Shown piece after piece: positions 34,941-42,133 of a stretch of 64,000 nt of DNA. Each line of letters begins with the position of its first letter. Position 1 is the stretch's first letter. Made by a program: the position numbers and the translations under genes. The stretch lies in contig NZ_SHKR01000011.1 in the NCBI RefSeq assembly GCF_004217145.1, forward strand, positions 1,116,001 through 1,180,000, given 5' to 3'. The notes under the pieces were generated by a model that saw only the letters and a list, made by a program, of their open reading frames with translations, was not told the origin of the DNA and made no database searches. The stretch is from Kribbella rubisoli. Its GTDB lineage: Bacteria; Actinomycetota; Actinomycetes; Propionibacteriales; Kribbellaceae.

Positions 34941-36178
34941 CGCCTGATCGGCGTACTGGCGGTGCCGAGGAGCAGGCTGACGTTCTGACCGCCGAAGCCG
35001 AACGAGTTCGACAGCGCATACTCGAGCCGGACGTCGCGGGGTTCCTTACGGACGTGGTCCAGCGGGCAGGCCGGATCCGGGTCGTCCAGGTGGTACGTCG
35101 GTGGCAGCAAGCCGGTCGTGATGGCACCGACCGCGGCCACGGCCTCGACCACACCGGAGGTGCCGAGCATGTGGCCGGTCAGCGCCTTGGTCGAGCTGAC
35201 CGCCGGCCGGTGCTCGCCAAAAGCCTTGCCAATAGCAACCGACTCGGCCACGTCCCCGAGCTTCGTGCTGGTGCCGTGCGCGTTGACGTAACCGACCTGC
35301 TCGGGCCGGATCCGGCCACTTGCCATCGCCAACCGCATGCACGCCGCAGCGCCTTCCCCATCGGGTCTCGGAGCAGTCGGATGATGCGCGTCGGAGTTCA
35401 CCCCGTAGCCCGCCACATCCGCATACCCGGCGGCACCTCGGGATGCAGCATGCTCGGTGCTCTCCAGTACCAGGAGAGCGGCGCCTTCGCTCAGGACAAA
35501 CCCGTTCCGCCGTACGTCGAACGGGCGGCTCGCCTCGGCCGGGTCATCCCAGCCACGAGCCAGGGCCCGCGCGTTGGCGAAGGTCTCCGCGAAGGTGGGG
35601 AAGAGCGGCGCCTCACTCGCCCCGCACACGACCACGTCGACCTCACCGGAGCGGATCAGCCGTACGGCGTCGGCGATCGCCTGTGCGCCGGATGCGCACG
35701 CCGTACCGACTGAGGACGTGTACCCGCGGATGCCGTGGCGGATCGCGACTCGGGCGGCCGGCATGTTCGGGAGGATGCCGGTGAGGAGGTACGGGCTGAC
35801 GGCGGCACGGCCGCGTTCGGCGCGGGACAGGACTTGCTGCTCGAGGGTCGCCATGCCGCCGACACCGCCGACGATGATGCCGATCCGCTCGGGATCGACG
35901 TTGTCGCCGACGACCAGCCCGGCATCGGCGAGCGCATCCGCGGCGGTGAGTTGGGCGAGGATGACGGTGCGGTCCATCACCTTGCCGTCGGGGCCTTTGG
36001 TGAGGTCGCCGGCGTCGAAGGGCGGCAGGATGCCCGCCAGTTCGACCGAGTTCGCGATCGGGTGGTCCTCGGGTGGCTTCACGATGCCGGATCGCCCGTG
36101 CAGCAACGCGTCGTACGCTTCGCTTGGGGTGCGGCCGACCGGCGTCATCAGGCCGATTCCCGTGATGGTGGCGTTCAT
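34877..36178 (-). CDS. beta-ketoacyl-ACP synthase, FabF-type (KS1, active triad)
   Basis: Condensing enzyme of 433 residues. The full catalytic set is present: C161 in GTACASGAQA, H301 in NAHGTST and H336 in TGHMLGTSG, with Lys in SSTKALTG. It is stand-alone, like type II FAS/PKS ketosynthases. The native domain ends at FGFGGQNVSLLLG; a tail of about 28 residues (from TASTPIRR on) is encoded largely by the arm of the 164-bp inverted repeat and looks added. The start overlaps the ANL ligase stop (ATGA). No ketoreductase, dehydratase or acyltransferase gene lies nearby. Confidence 0.88.
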   Translation of the reverse strand: MNATITGIGLMTPVGRTPSEAYDALLHGRSGIVKPPEDHPIANSVELAGILPPFDAGDLTKGPDGKVMDRTVILAQLTAADALADAGLVVGDNVDPERIGIIVGGVGGMATLEQQVLSRAERGRAAVSPYLLTGILPNMPAARVAIRHGIRGYTSSVGTACASGAQAIADAVRLIRSGEVDVVVCGASEAPLFPTFAETFANARALARGWDDPAEASRPFDVRRNGFVLSEGAALLVLESTEHAASRGAAGYADVAGYGVNSDAHHPTAPRPDGEGAAACMRLAMASGRIRPEQVGYVNAHGTSTKLGDVAESVAIGKAFGEHRPAVSSTKALTGHMLGTSGVVEAVAAVGAITTGLLPPTYHLDDPDPACPLDHVRKEPRDVRLEYALSNSFGFGGQNVSLLLGTASTPIRRAPLIGGPSAISAPRHAPRGT

Positions 36179-37749
36179 GAGCGAGCCTCCCGGAGGGCGA
36201 CCTTGCGGACCTTTCCGGTCACCGTGACCGGCACCTCGCCCGTGCCGACCACCGTGACGTTGCGAAGAATTGCGGCGACCTCTTCCCCGACGGCTGCGCG
36301 TACGTCGGCGGTGCGGTCGCGGTCGGGCGCGTCCGGGGAGAGTTCGAGCAGTACGTCGGCGACGTACCGACCGTCGTCCGGGGTGATGATCACCGTACAG
36401 TCGTCGACTTCGCGGAGCGCCGCGAGGATGCGTTCCTCGGACATCGACGTGAAGAGCTGCGGGCCTTCGAAGCCGGCGACGGCGTCCGGTACGCGATCGA
36501 GGTGGAAGTAGTGGCCGGTGTCGTCGCAGTACACGAGATCGCCGGTGAGGAACCAGCCGCTCAGGCGGAAGCGGTACGTCGTGACCGAGTCGTTCCAGTA
36601 GCCCGGTGACACCGATGGCGAGCGGAAGCCGAGCATGCCGACCTTGCCCGGTGGCAGCTCCTCGCCGGTCGAACTAAGCACAGCTGCCTCTGCGAACTCG
36701 TACGGCTTGCCGATGCAGCGGCCGTAGTGGTCGCTGTCGATCGTGTGCGTGATGTGGAAGCCGTTGTGGCCCATCTCGCTGGAGCCGAGACCGTCGATGA
36801 AGTGGCTGCCCGGGACGGTCCGGCGGCCTTCGCGGGTGACCGTCTCACGGGTGCCGACGGCAACGAGTTTGCGGATATGCGGTTCGTGCGCGCAGTCGCC
36901 GGTGTTGAACCACATCCGGACCGAGTCGAGGTCGTGCTTGCTCAGGTCCTCACGGGCGAGCCCGGGCCAGGTGACCGCGAATCCGTAGACCGAGTGCGGC
37001 TTCCAGCGCTCGATGTTCCGCAGGACGTACGGCGCGTCCTGGCTGGAGAGCAGCAGCATCTCGGCGCGGTTGCCGAGGACCTGGTTGACCATCAGGACCG
37101 TCGCGGTGTGCGGCATCGGCAGGGCGTTCAAGATCCTGTCGGTGCCTTGCGCCTGCGGCATGGTCAGGAGGTGTTTCAGGGCGGCGTACAAGGTGGTGTG
37201 GGTGTGGAGGACTGCCTTCGGTACGCCGGTGGTGCCGCTGGTGTGCGTGATGACGACCGGGTCGCCCGCGTGATGCTGGTAGTGCTCGGGGGCCTTTGTG
37301 GGATCGCCGACGGCCTCGGCCGGCTCGGCGAGGACGTCCGTTTGCAGGAGCGGTTTGTGAGCCGCATCCGCGAGTACCGCGGTCGCGCGCATCCGGCGGA
37401 TGTACTCGTCGGCGATGGCCGGTGCCATCTTGCCGTTCATCAGGGCCGGGATCGCGCCGATGCGGGTGAGGGCGAGGAAGCTGAGCACAACGTCTTGCGC
37501 CTCGGTGGCCCAGACTGCGATCACGTCGCGGCGGGTGATGCCGTGTTCGTGCAACCACGCCGTACGCGCTTGGACGCGTTCGTCGAGTTCGCCGAGGGTC
37601 AGTGGGTGCTCGGCCGGGAAGTGGTCGACGGGAGTGTCGAAGGTCAGGCCGGGGCCGCTCGGGTCGGCACCGTACTTGAGGACTGTTGCCAGGACGTTCC
37701 CGGTGCCGATGTCCGGGTCGGCGGCCAGTTGGGCTCTGAGACTCTTCAC
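36175..37749 (-). CDS. ANL-superfamily acyl-adenylating ligase (2)
   Basis: AMP-forming ligase of 524 residues. Motifs are ITHTSGTTGVPKAVLHTH (P-loop), GLGSSEMGHNGF (aromatic/Glu adenine site), GWFLTGDLVYCDDTGHYFHLDR and a C-terminal VTVTGKVRKVALRE with the catalytic Lys. It has no carrier domain. The GTG at 37749 overlaps the upstream gene by GTGA, and its stop overlaps the KS1 start; a longer upstream reading would run through that upstream gene and is rejected. Lying between ketosynthase genes, it probably loads a starter or extender acid on an ACP. Confidence 0.87.
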   Translation of the reverse strand: MKSLRAQLAADPDIGTGNVLATVLKYGADPSGPGLTFDTPVDHFPAEHPLTLGELDERVQARTAWLHEHGITRRDVIAVWATEAQDVVLSFLALTRIGAIPALMNGKMAPAIADEYIRRMRATAVLADAAHKPLLQTDVLAEPAEAVGDPTKAPEHYQHHAGDPVVITHTSGTTGVPKAVLHTHTTLYAALKHLLTMPQAQGTDRILNALPMPHTATVLMVNQVLGNRAEMLLLSSQDAPYVLRNIERWKPHSVYGFAVTWPGLAREDLSKHDLDSVRMWFNTGDCAHEPHIRKLVAVGTRETVTREGRRTVPGSHFIDGLGSSEMGHNGFHITHTIDSDHYGRCIGKPYEFAEAAVLSSTGEELPPGKVGMLGFRSPSVSPGYWNDSVTTYRFRLSGWFLTGDLVYCDDTGHYFHLDRVPDAVAGFEGPQLFTSMSEERILAALREVDDCTVIITPDDGRYVADVLLELSPDAPDRDRTADVRAAVGEEVAAILRNVTVVGTGEVPVTVTGKVRKVALREARS

Positions 37750-38177
37750 GTCGGATCTCCCCCACTCACGATCTGCGCGAACGCCCGGTCCGCGGTCACC
37801 TGTACGATCAGCACCTGCTCGGCGTCCCCGTCGGCGAGCAACAGCTCGGCCTCGTCGGGTCCGCCGTTCGTCACGCACACCACCGGGCCGCGCAACTCCC
37901 ACTTGGCCGCGATCCATCCGGCGATGCTGTTGGGCACCGACTGGAAGAAGTACAGCGGGCCGATACGCTTGCCATCGGCAACTGCCTGTTTCACATGCTC
38001 CGCGCCGGCACGATCGCCCTCACTCACGAGCACGATCCCCGTCAGCGGTTCGGTGTCGACCTGAGCCAGACACCGCTCAGCAGCCGCAACCACCATCGGA
38101 TTGAACGCCGACCCCACAAACCCCGGCACCCCCGGTAGCTCGCCCCCATCCCAACGCCCCTCAGCCAACGTCTTCAT
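37746..38177 (-). CDS. stand-alone ketosynthase N-terminal-like protein (chain-length-factor-type fragment)
   Basis: Small protein of 143 residues resembling the N-terminal half of beta-ketoacyl synthases of the ketoacyl-synt_2 (chain-length-factor-like) type. FFQSVPNSIAGWIAAKWELRG matches the conserved P-N-x-x-A-G-x-I-A segment, followed by GPVVCVTNGG where a catalytic Cys would sit in active enzymes. No C-terminal half follows. It is flanked by overlapping starts and stops on both sides, so it is a maintained gene rather than obvious debris. Similar short proteins occur beside aryl-polyene-type ketosynthases; its role may be structural. Confidence 0.65.
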   Translation of the reverse strand: MKTLAEGRWDGGELPGVPGFVGSAFNPMVVAAAERCLAQVDTEPLTGIVLVSEGDRAGAEHVKQAVADGKRIGPLYFFQSVPNSIAGWIAAKWELRGPVVCVTNGGPDEAELLLADGDAEQVLIVQVTADRAFAQIVSGGDPT

Positions 38178-39304
38178 CCGACCCGCACCACCAATGCCGT
38201 ATTAGCCCCACCGAACGCAGAGTTGAGCGACATCGCATACGGCGAGCTCACCAGCCGAGGCGCATCCAAGATCAGATCAACCCCACAAGGAGGATCCGCC
38301 TCCAGGAAACCCGCATTAACAGGCAACTTCCCGCTCCGGAGAGCCGCAACAGTCACCACGAACTCCACCAACCCAGAAGCCTCCAACGCATGCCCATGCA
38401 CCCCCTTGGTAGAAGACACAGCAGGCCCACCCCACCCCGCTCGCCCCGCCAGCGCCCGAACCGCGCCCTCCGGCCCCGCTTGATGGGTTAACCCATCCCG
38501 TTGCGGGTCCCCACCCCGTGCTCCGGGGGTGGAACCCTCGCTCCGGTGGGTTAACCCATCAAATGCGCGAGTGAGGGCGGCGGATTCGGCGGCGTCGGCG
38601 TAGGTGGTGCCGGTTGCGTTGGCGTTGACATAGCCGATGTCGGCCGGCGCCAGGCCGGCTTTGTGGAGGGCGGATTGGATGGCGGTGGTTAGGCCTTGGC
38701 CGTTGGGGGCTGGTTGGACGGGGTGGTGGGCGTCGCCGGTGCGGGAGCAGGCCAACAGCTGGGCAAGGCCTTCGCCGGGTTGTAGGACTACTGCGGCTAC
38801 GCCGTCGCCTAAGAGCGTGCCCGTGCGGTTCAAAGAGAACGGGCGTACGGCGCCGTCGGTTGAGAGAGCTCGACCGGTGTCGAAGAGGGCGTACTGGTAG
38901 GGCTCGACCAGGTAGGCGGCGGCAACTACGACCCGGTCGAGGCGACCTAGGCGGATGAGAGTGGCGGCGTCGGCCAGGGCTGTGGTGGCGGAAACGCAGG
39001 CTGAGGTGTACGTGCGGAGTTGGCCGAAGTCGCGGGTGGGCGGCTCGTGGAGGGCGAGCAGGAGCGGTGTCGTGTTGCGGTCGACACCGGCCTGCGCGCA
39101 CGCCTCGGCGATTGCTTGGTCGAGTTCTTCTTCCAGCGTGCCGGCGTCCGCGGCGATCGCGGCGTGGTGTGTACGGCGGTTGCTCGTGTCGAAACGCGTG
39201 ACCTCGGCGAAGGCCGGCGTACCCGACAACTGCGCCGACGGACCACGGCCGAGCGCAGTCATGATCGACATACCGGTGACGGCGACCGGCAGCGATTCAG
39301 ACAT
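38174..39304 (-). CDS. ketosynthase with altered active site (KS2, KS0-like)
   Basis: Ketosynthase-fold protein of 376 residues. The nucleophile C103 (SACVSATTA) and the second histidine H305 (VHGHALEASG) are kept, but the first histidine of the HGT motif is replaced by N229 (VNANATGTT). Loss of this residue is the hallmark of non-decarboxylating KS0 domains. The protein could therefore transfer or hold an acyl chain without elongating it. Residues about 248-275 are encoded by an 83-bp palindromic element that is inserted in frame. It overlaps the ACP1 gene by 8 bp and the next gene by 4 bp. Confidence 0.8.
   Translation of the reverse strand: MSESLPVAVTGMSIMTALGRGPSAQLSGTPAFAEVTRFDTSNRRTHHAAIAADAGTLEEELDQAIAEACAQAGVDRNTTPLLLALHEPPTRDFGQLRTYTSACVSATTALADAATLIRLGRLDRVVVAAAYLVEPYQYALFDTGRALSTDGAVRPFSLNRTGTLLGDGVAAVVLQPGEGLAQLLACSRTGDAHHPVQPAPNGQGLTTAIQSALHKAGLAPADIGYVNANATGTTYADAAESAALTRAFDGLTHRSEGSTPGARGGDPQRDGLTHQAGPEGAVRALAGRAGWGGPAVSSTKGVHGHALEASGLVEFVVTVAALRSGKLPVNAGFLEADPPCGVDLILDAPRLVSSPYAMSLNSAFGGANTALVVRVG
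38480..38562. mobile_element. 83-bp palindromic mini-element inside KS2
   Basis: 16-bp perfect terminal inverted repeats (TTGATGGGTTAACCCA at 38480-38495 and its reverse complement at 38547-38562), each itself a palindrome around GGGTTAACCC, flank a GC-rich inner hairpin. An element of exactly the same length and layout lies at 49631-49713. Here it codes for an extra 27 or so residues in the ketosynthase. Confidence 0.6.
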
Positions 39305-39527
39305 GGCTGGTCAGCACTTCGGCGAGTACGGCGACCGCGTCGTCGATCGTGCTCATGCGTTCGAGCTGGTCGTCGTCGAGCGCGACGCCGTACTGCTGCT
39401 CGACCTGATGGACCAGCCAGGCCAGTTCCATCGAGTCGAGCCGTTCGGCGTCCGGCGGGCGCGGGCCGAGGCCGGCCAGCCAGGTGAGGATCTCGGCCCG
39501 CCCGGGCGGGGGTGGGGTCAAGGTCAT
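39297..39527 (-). CDS. acyl carrier protein (1)
   Basis: Small acidic helical protein of 76 residues. The phosphopantetheine serine is S32 in LDSMELAWLV, the usual D-S-x-E/D-x motif. It starts by overlapping the ACP2 stop (TGATG) and its end overlaps the KS2 start. It probably carries acyl chains for the KS and ligase set in this operon. Confidence 0.88.
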   Translation of the reverse strand: MTLTPPPPGRAEILTWLAGLGPRPPDAERLDSMELAWLVHQVEQQYGVALDDDQLERMSTIDDAVAVLAEVLTSHV

Positions 39528-39781
39528 CAGACCTGCTGAGCTACCCGGCCGGCGACCTCGGTGGTGAACTCGCCGACGGTCATCAACGCCAACTGCTCGG
39601 ACTCGTCATCGGAGAACCTGACCCCGTACTTGTCCTCGACCCGCACCGACAGGTCCGCCAGCGCTAGCGACTCCAGGTCCACCCCGGCCGGGCCGAGCGT
39701 GGTGTCGTCGTCGATGCCCTCGGTGTCGTAGTTCATGTCCTGCAGCTGCGCAATGACGAATGCGCGAACCTCGTCCTTCAT
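39527..39781 (-). CDS. acyl carrier protein (2)
   Basis: Carrier protein of 84 residues. The modified serine is S38 in DLESLALADL, with typical acidic helix II and C-terminal helices. The ATG at 39781 has GAAGGTAA upstream and is the first codon of the long leftward operon (ACP2-ACP1-KS2-KS fragment-ligase-KS1-HmaS-dioxygenase-DUF3050-E1-ATP-grasp). Two different ACPs suggest two acyl partners. Confidence 0.88.
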   Translation of the reverse strand: MKDEVRAFVIAQLQDMNYDTEGIDDDTTLGPAGVDLESLALADLSVRVEDKYGVRFSDDESEQLALMTVGEFTTEVAGRVAQQV

Positions 39782-39799
39782 CGGGGTTACCTTCTTTCG

Positions 39800-40393
39800 G
39801 TGGGAGCTTCGGTACATGTCTGGGTGGCGCCGGCCGGCGCCGAGCCGCGCGCGGCGGCCCACACACTTCTGCTCGACTTGGCGGGCACGCTCGTCCCCAG
39901 CCCTCGGCTCGGCCACAGCCCGGAGGGTCAGCCGCTCGTCCCGGGGCTGGCGGTGAGCGTCAGCCACACGCATCACCTGGTCGCCGTCGTTGCGTCGTAC
40001 GACGGGCCGCTCGGCGTGGATCTTGAGGAGGTGTATCCCCGCGAGGTGCAGGCGTTGGCCATGCGGTGGTTCAGCGCGGAGGAGCTGGCGTGGATGAAGC
40101 GGCAACCTGATGAACTGATCGCCTTCCTTCAACTCTGGACGGCGAAGGAAGCCGTGGGGAAGGCGCTTGGGAAGGGATTGCGGGGCGCGGGTTTGCGGCG
40201 AGCGATGCCGCTTGGAGGTGGAGTGGTGGAGTCGGAGCCGCACCTGCTGGTGACGTATGTGCCGTGGCTTGGTGCCGTGCTGGCCCTTGCGGCGCCCGTC
40301 GGCCTGACGGAGATCGTCGTCCATCACGAGACCGCTTTGCGCAGCGTGGACACGTCGCGGACGAGCTTGCCGGTGGTTGTCCGAGGCAACTGA
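39800..40393 (+). CDS. Sfp-type 4'-phosphopantetheinyl transferase
   Basis: Activates carrier proteins; 197 residues. The Mg/CoA motifs are VSVSHTHHLV, GVDLEEV and WTAKEAVGKALGKGL. The GTG start at 39800 lies only 18 bp from the ACP2 start on the other strand, so its promoter must lie within ACP2 or the two share a very tight divergent region. The N-terminus (VHVWVA) fits Sfp proteins, which argues for this start. Its last 70 bp overlap the convergent ligase gene. It probably modifies the two ACPs next to it. Confidence 0.85.
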   Translation: MGASVHVWVAPAGAEPRAAAHTLLLDLAGTLVPSPRLGHSPEGQPLVPGLAVSVSHTHHLVAVVASYDGPLGVDLEEVYPREVQALAMRWFSAEELAWMKRQPDELIAFLQLWTAKEAVGKALGKGLRGAGLRRAMPLGGGVVESEPHLLVTYVPWLGAVLALAAPVGLTEIVVHHETALRSVDTSRTSLPVVVRGN

Positions 40394-41721
40394 TTGAGCA
40401 GGTGCACGCTGCGCGGCCGCTTGTACGTCGCAAGCTGCTGCGCCAGCTCCGCCTCGAGATCCACCAATGACCGCGGCTGGTTCAGCTGCACGTACGCCGT
40501 GATCGCGCCGTCGAAGGCGACCACCGCGGCCTCGACCCCGCGCAACGATGAGAGCGCCGCCTCGACCTCCGTCAGATCGACCTTCAACCCGCCGACCGAG
40601 ACCTGCGAATCCAGCCGGCCCTTGATGCTGACCAGCCCCGTCTGCGAATCGACGACGCCGGCGTCCCGCGTGTGCAGCCAGCCGTCGGACCAGCGGGTCG
40701 GATCGGACAACCCGAGGTACGGCGACTCCGCGCGAGCCACCTGCAGTTCGCCGTCGACGACGCGGACCGAGATCCCGGGCGCCGGCCGGATCGCGGGCCG
40801 ATGCGCGCCGTACAGGTCGGTGCCGATGACCCCGACCTCGGTCATCCCGTACATGTTCCCGAGCGGTACGCCGTACTTCTCCTCGAACGCGCGCGACACC
40901 GCCGCCTGCACCAGCTCCCCACCCGTGGTCATCCGCTTGAACTGCGGCAACCACGGCGGGTCCTGCACCGACGCGAGCAGCCCGATGTGGAACGGCACCC
41001 CGAGCACCGTCGCCGGTGTCGTCGCCGCCCCGATCGCCTGCACGATCGCATCCCCCGTGAGACGAGCAGGCGGCTGCAGTTCGACGCCGGCATGCAGCCC
41101 GTAGAGCAGACCGCCGACCAGACCGAGGACGTGGACCATCGACGGCAGCAGGATCAGTCGCTCACCACGCTGCGGTACGCCGTCGATCTGCGTGTACCGC
41201 AGTACCTCCGTGACCAGGTCGTCCGCAGTACGCCCGATCACCTTCGACGGCCCGGTCGATCCCGAGCTCAGCTGTACGACGGCATGCGAGGTGCCGGCCG
41301 GGTGACCGGAGTAGCTCGCCAGATCCGTGTCGACCTCGACGAACGTCCGCAGCCCGGACTGCACCGGACGCTCCGGCGAGACGACGACCTGCGGCACCAG
41401 CCGCTCGATCGCCCGCCGGACCTCGTAGTCGGTCAGCCGGTGGTCGAGCAGAATGGCTTGCCCGCCGCCACGCCAGATCGCCAGCAAATGCGTCACGAAC
41501 GCCATCGACGGTGGCAACCGCAACGCCACCGCACCACCCGGCCGGAAACCGGACTGTGCCAATTCCGTTTGCCGTCCGAGCACCAAACGGCGTAAATTCA
41601 AACGATCAATAGGGTCGGGCAACCGGAAGCAAACCTCGTCGTCCGGCCCGGCCAGCAAGACATCGTCGACCCACTCTGCCCCTAGGGTGGCCCCAGGCAC
41701 AACGACAGCATCTCTGCTCAT
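40324..41721 (-). CDS. ANL-superfamily acyl/aryl-adenylating ligase (3)
   Basis: AMP-forming ligase of 465 residues, slightly short. Motifs are QLSSGSTGPSKVIG (P-loop), YGMTEVGVIG, DGWLHTRDAGVVD, IKGRLDSQV (hinge) and PRTTTGKLVRD (catalytic Lys). It is the third stand-alone adenylating enzyme of the cluster. ATG at 41721 with GGGGAAAG upstream. It is probably driven by its own promoter in the 41.7-42.1 kb gap. Confidence 0.87.
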   Translation of the reverse strand: MSRDAVVVPGATLGAEWVDDVLLAGPDDEVCFRLPDPIDRLNLRRLVLGRQTELAQSGFRPGGAVALRLPPSMAFVTHLLAIWRGGGQAILLDHRLTDYEVRRAIERLVPQVVVSPERPVQSGLRTFVEVDTDLASYSGHPAGTSHAVVQLSSGSTGPSKVIGRTADDLVTEVLRYTQIDGVPQRGERLILLPSMVHVLGLVGGLLYGLHAGVELQPPARLTGDAIVQAIGAATTPATVLGVPFHIGLLASVQDPPWLPQFKRMTTGGELVQAAVSRAFEEKYGVPLGNMYGMTEVGVIGTDLYGAHRPAIRPAPGISVRVVDGELQVARAESPYLGLSDPTRWSDGWLHTRDAGVVDSQTGLVSIKGRLDSQVSVGGLKVDLTEVEAALSSLRGVEAAVVAFDGAITAYVQLNQPRSLVDLEAELAQQLATYKRPRSVHLLNQLPRTTTGKLVRDVSTLRKAVS

Positions 41722-42026
41722 GCTTTCCCCACCCCACCGCCCCGGTCAGGGGTCATCCGAGCTCCAAAGTTCTTTACACACAAAGGATTCGAAGACCAGT
41801 GCCCCCACCAAGGCCTGGCGATGACGCGACGATACGACACGATCACACAACTGCGCCATGAACCGAGGGCATTCAAAAGCCCTCGATCGAGTCGTTCAAA
41901 TAGGCTAATTGCAAACCGCTCGAAATCCTGAGACGGGTTAGAAATGCAGTCGCCCGCATCGACTGGATGCAGGGTTCTCCCGCACCGGGCGGGTCGGCCC
42001 GGCAGACCGCCCCGCGTCACCGACTC

Positions 42027-42055
42027 TTGACCCACCGTGCGCGCGTGGGTAACTT
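42027..42055 (+). promoter_or_regulatory. sigma70-like promoter for the GH3 operon
   Basis: TTGACC (42027-42032), 17 bp, then TAACTT (42050-42055), about 80 bp before the GH3 start. The -35 box and spacing are near consensus for the principal sigma factor. Confidence 0.55.
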
Positions 42056-42076
42056 TCGCGTCGCGGGGGAGTATCT

Positions 42077-42089
42077 GTAATTCAATTAC
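42077..42089. promoter_or_regulatory. 13-bp palindrome, possible MurR operator
   Basis: GTAATT-C-AATTAC, just downstream of the predicted promoter and 45 bp before the GH3 start. Its reverse complement shares the AATTGAA core with the region before murQ, hinting at common control by the MurR/RpiR regulator encoded downstream. Confidence 0.45.
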
Positions 42090-42133
42090 CTTGGCGCCCA
42101 CCCCTGCCCGCCCGCACAGAGTTGGTGACCCCC

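Larger units (their letters stand above)
41722..42133. promoter_or_regulatory. 412-bp divergent intergenic region, no gene
   Basis: This AT-richer spacer separates the biosynthetic cluster (leftward ligase) from the GH3 operon (rightward). It holds a 7-bp hairpin CGAGGGC...GCCCTCG (41864-41870 / 41879-41885), a sigma70-like promoter and a 13-bp palindrome (listed separately). No protein-coding gene, tRNA or attachment site was seen. Confidence 0.6.

Noticed and set aside
39782-40954. Longer ACP2 reading of 475 residues
   Set aside because: The upstream part is Arg-rich shadow of the PPTase and ligase genes; a good ribosome site precedes the ATG at 39781.
18171-41721. Glycopeptide-type NRPS cluster
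   Set aside because: No NRPS module, no Dpg (DpgA-D) genes, no halogenase or Oxy set; only the Hpg precursor genes are shared.
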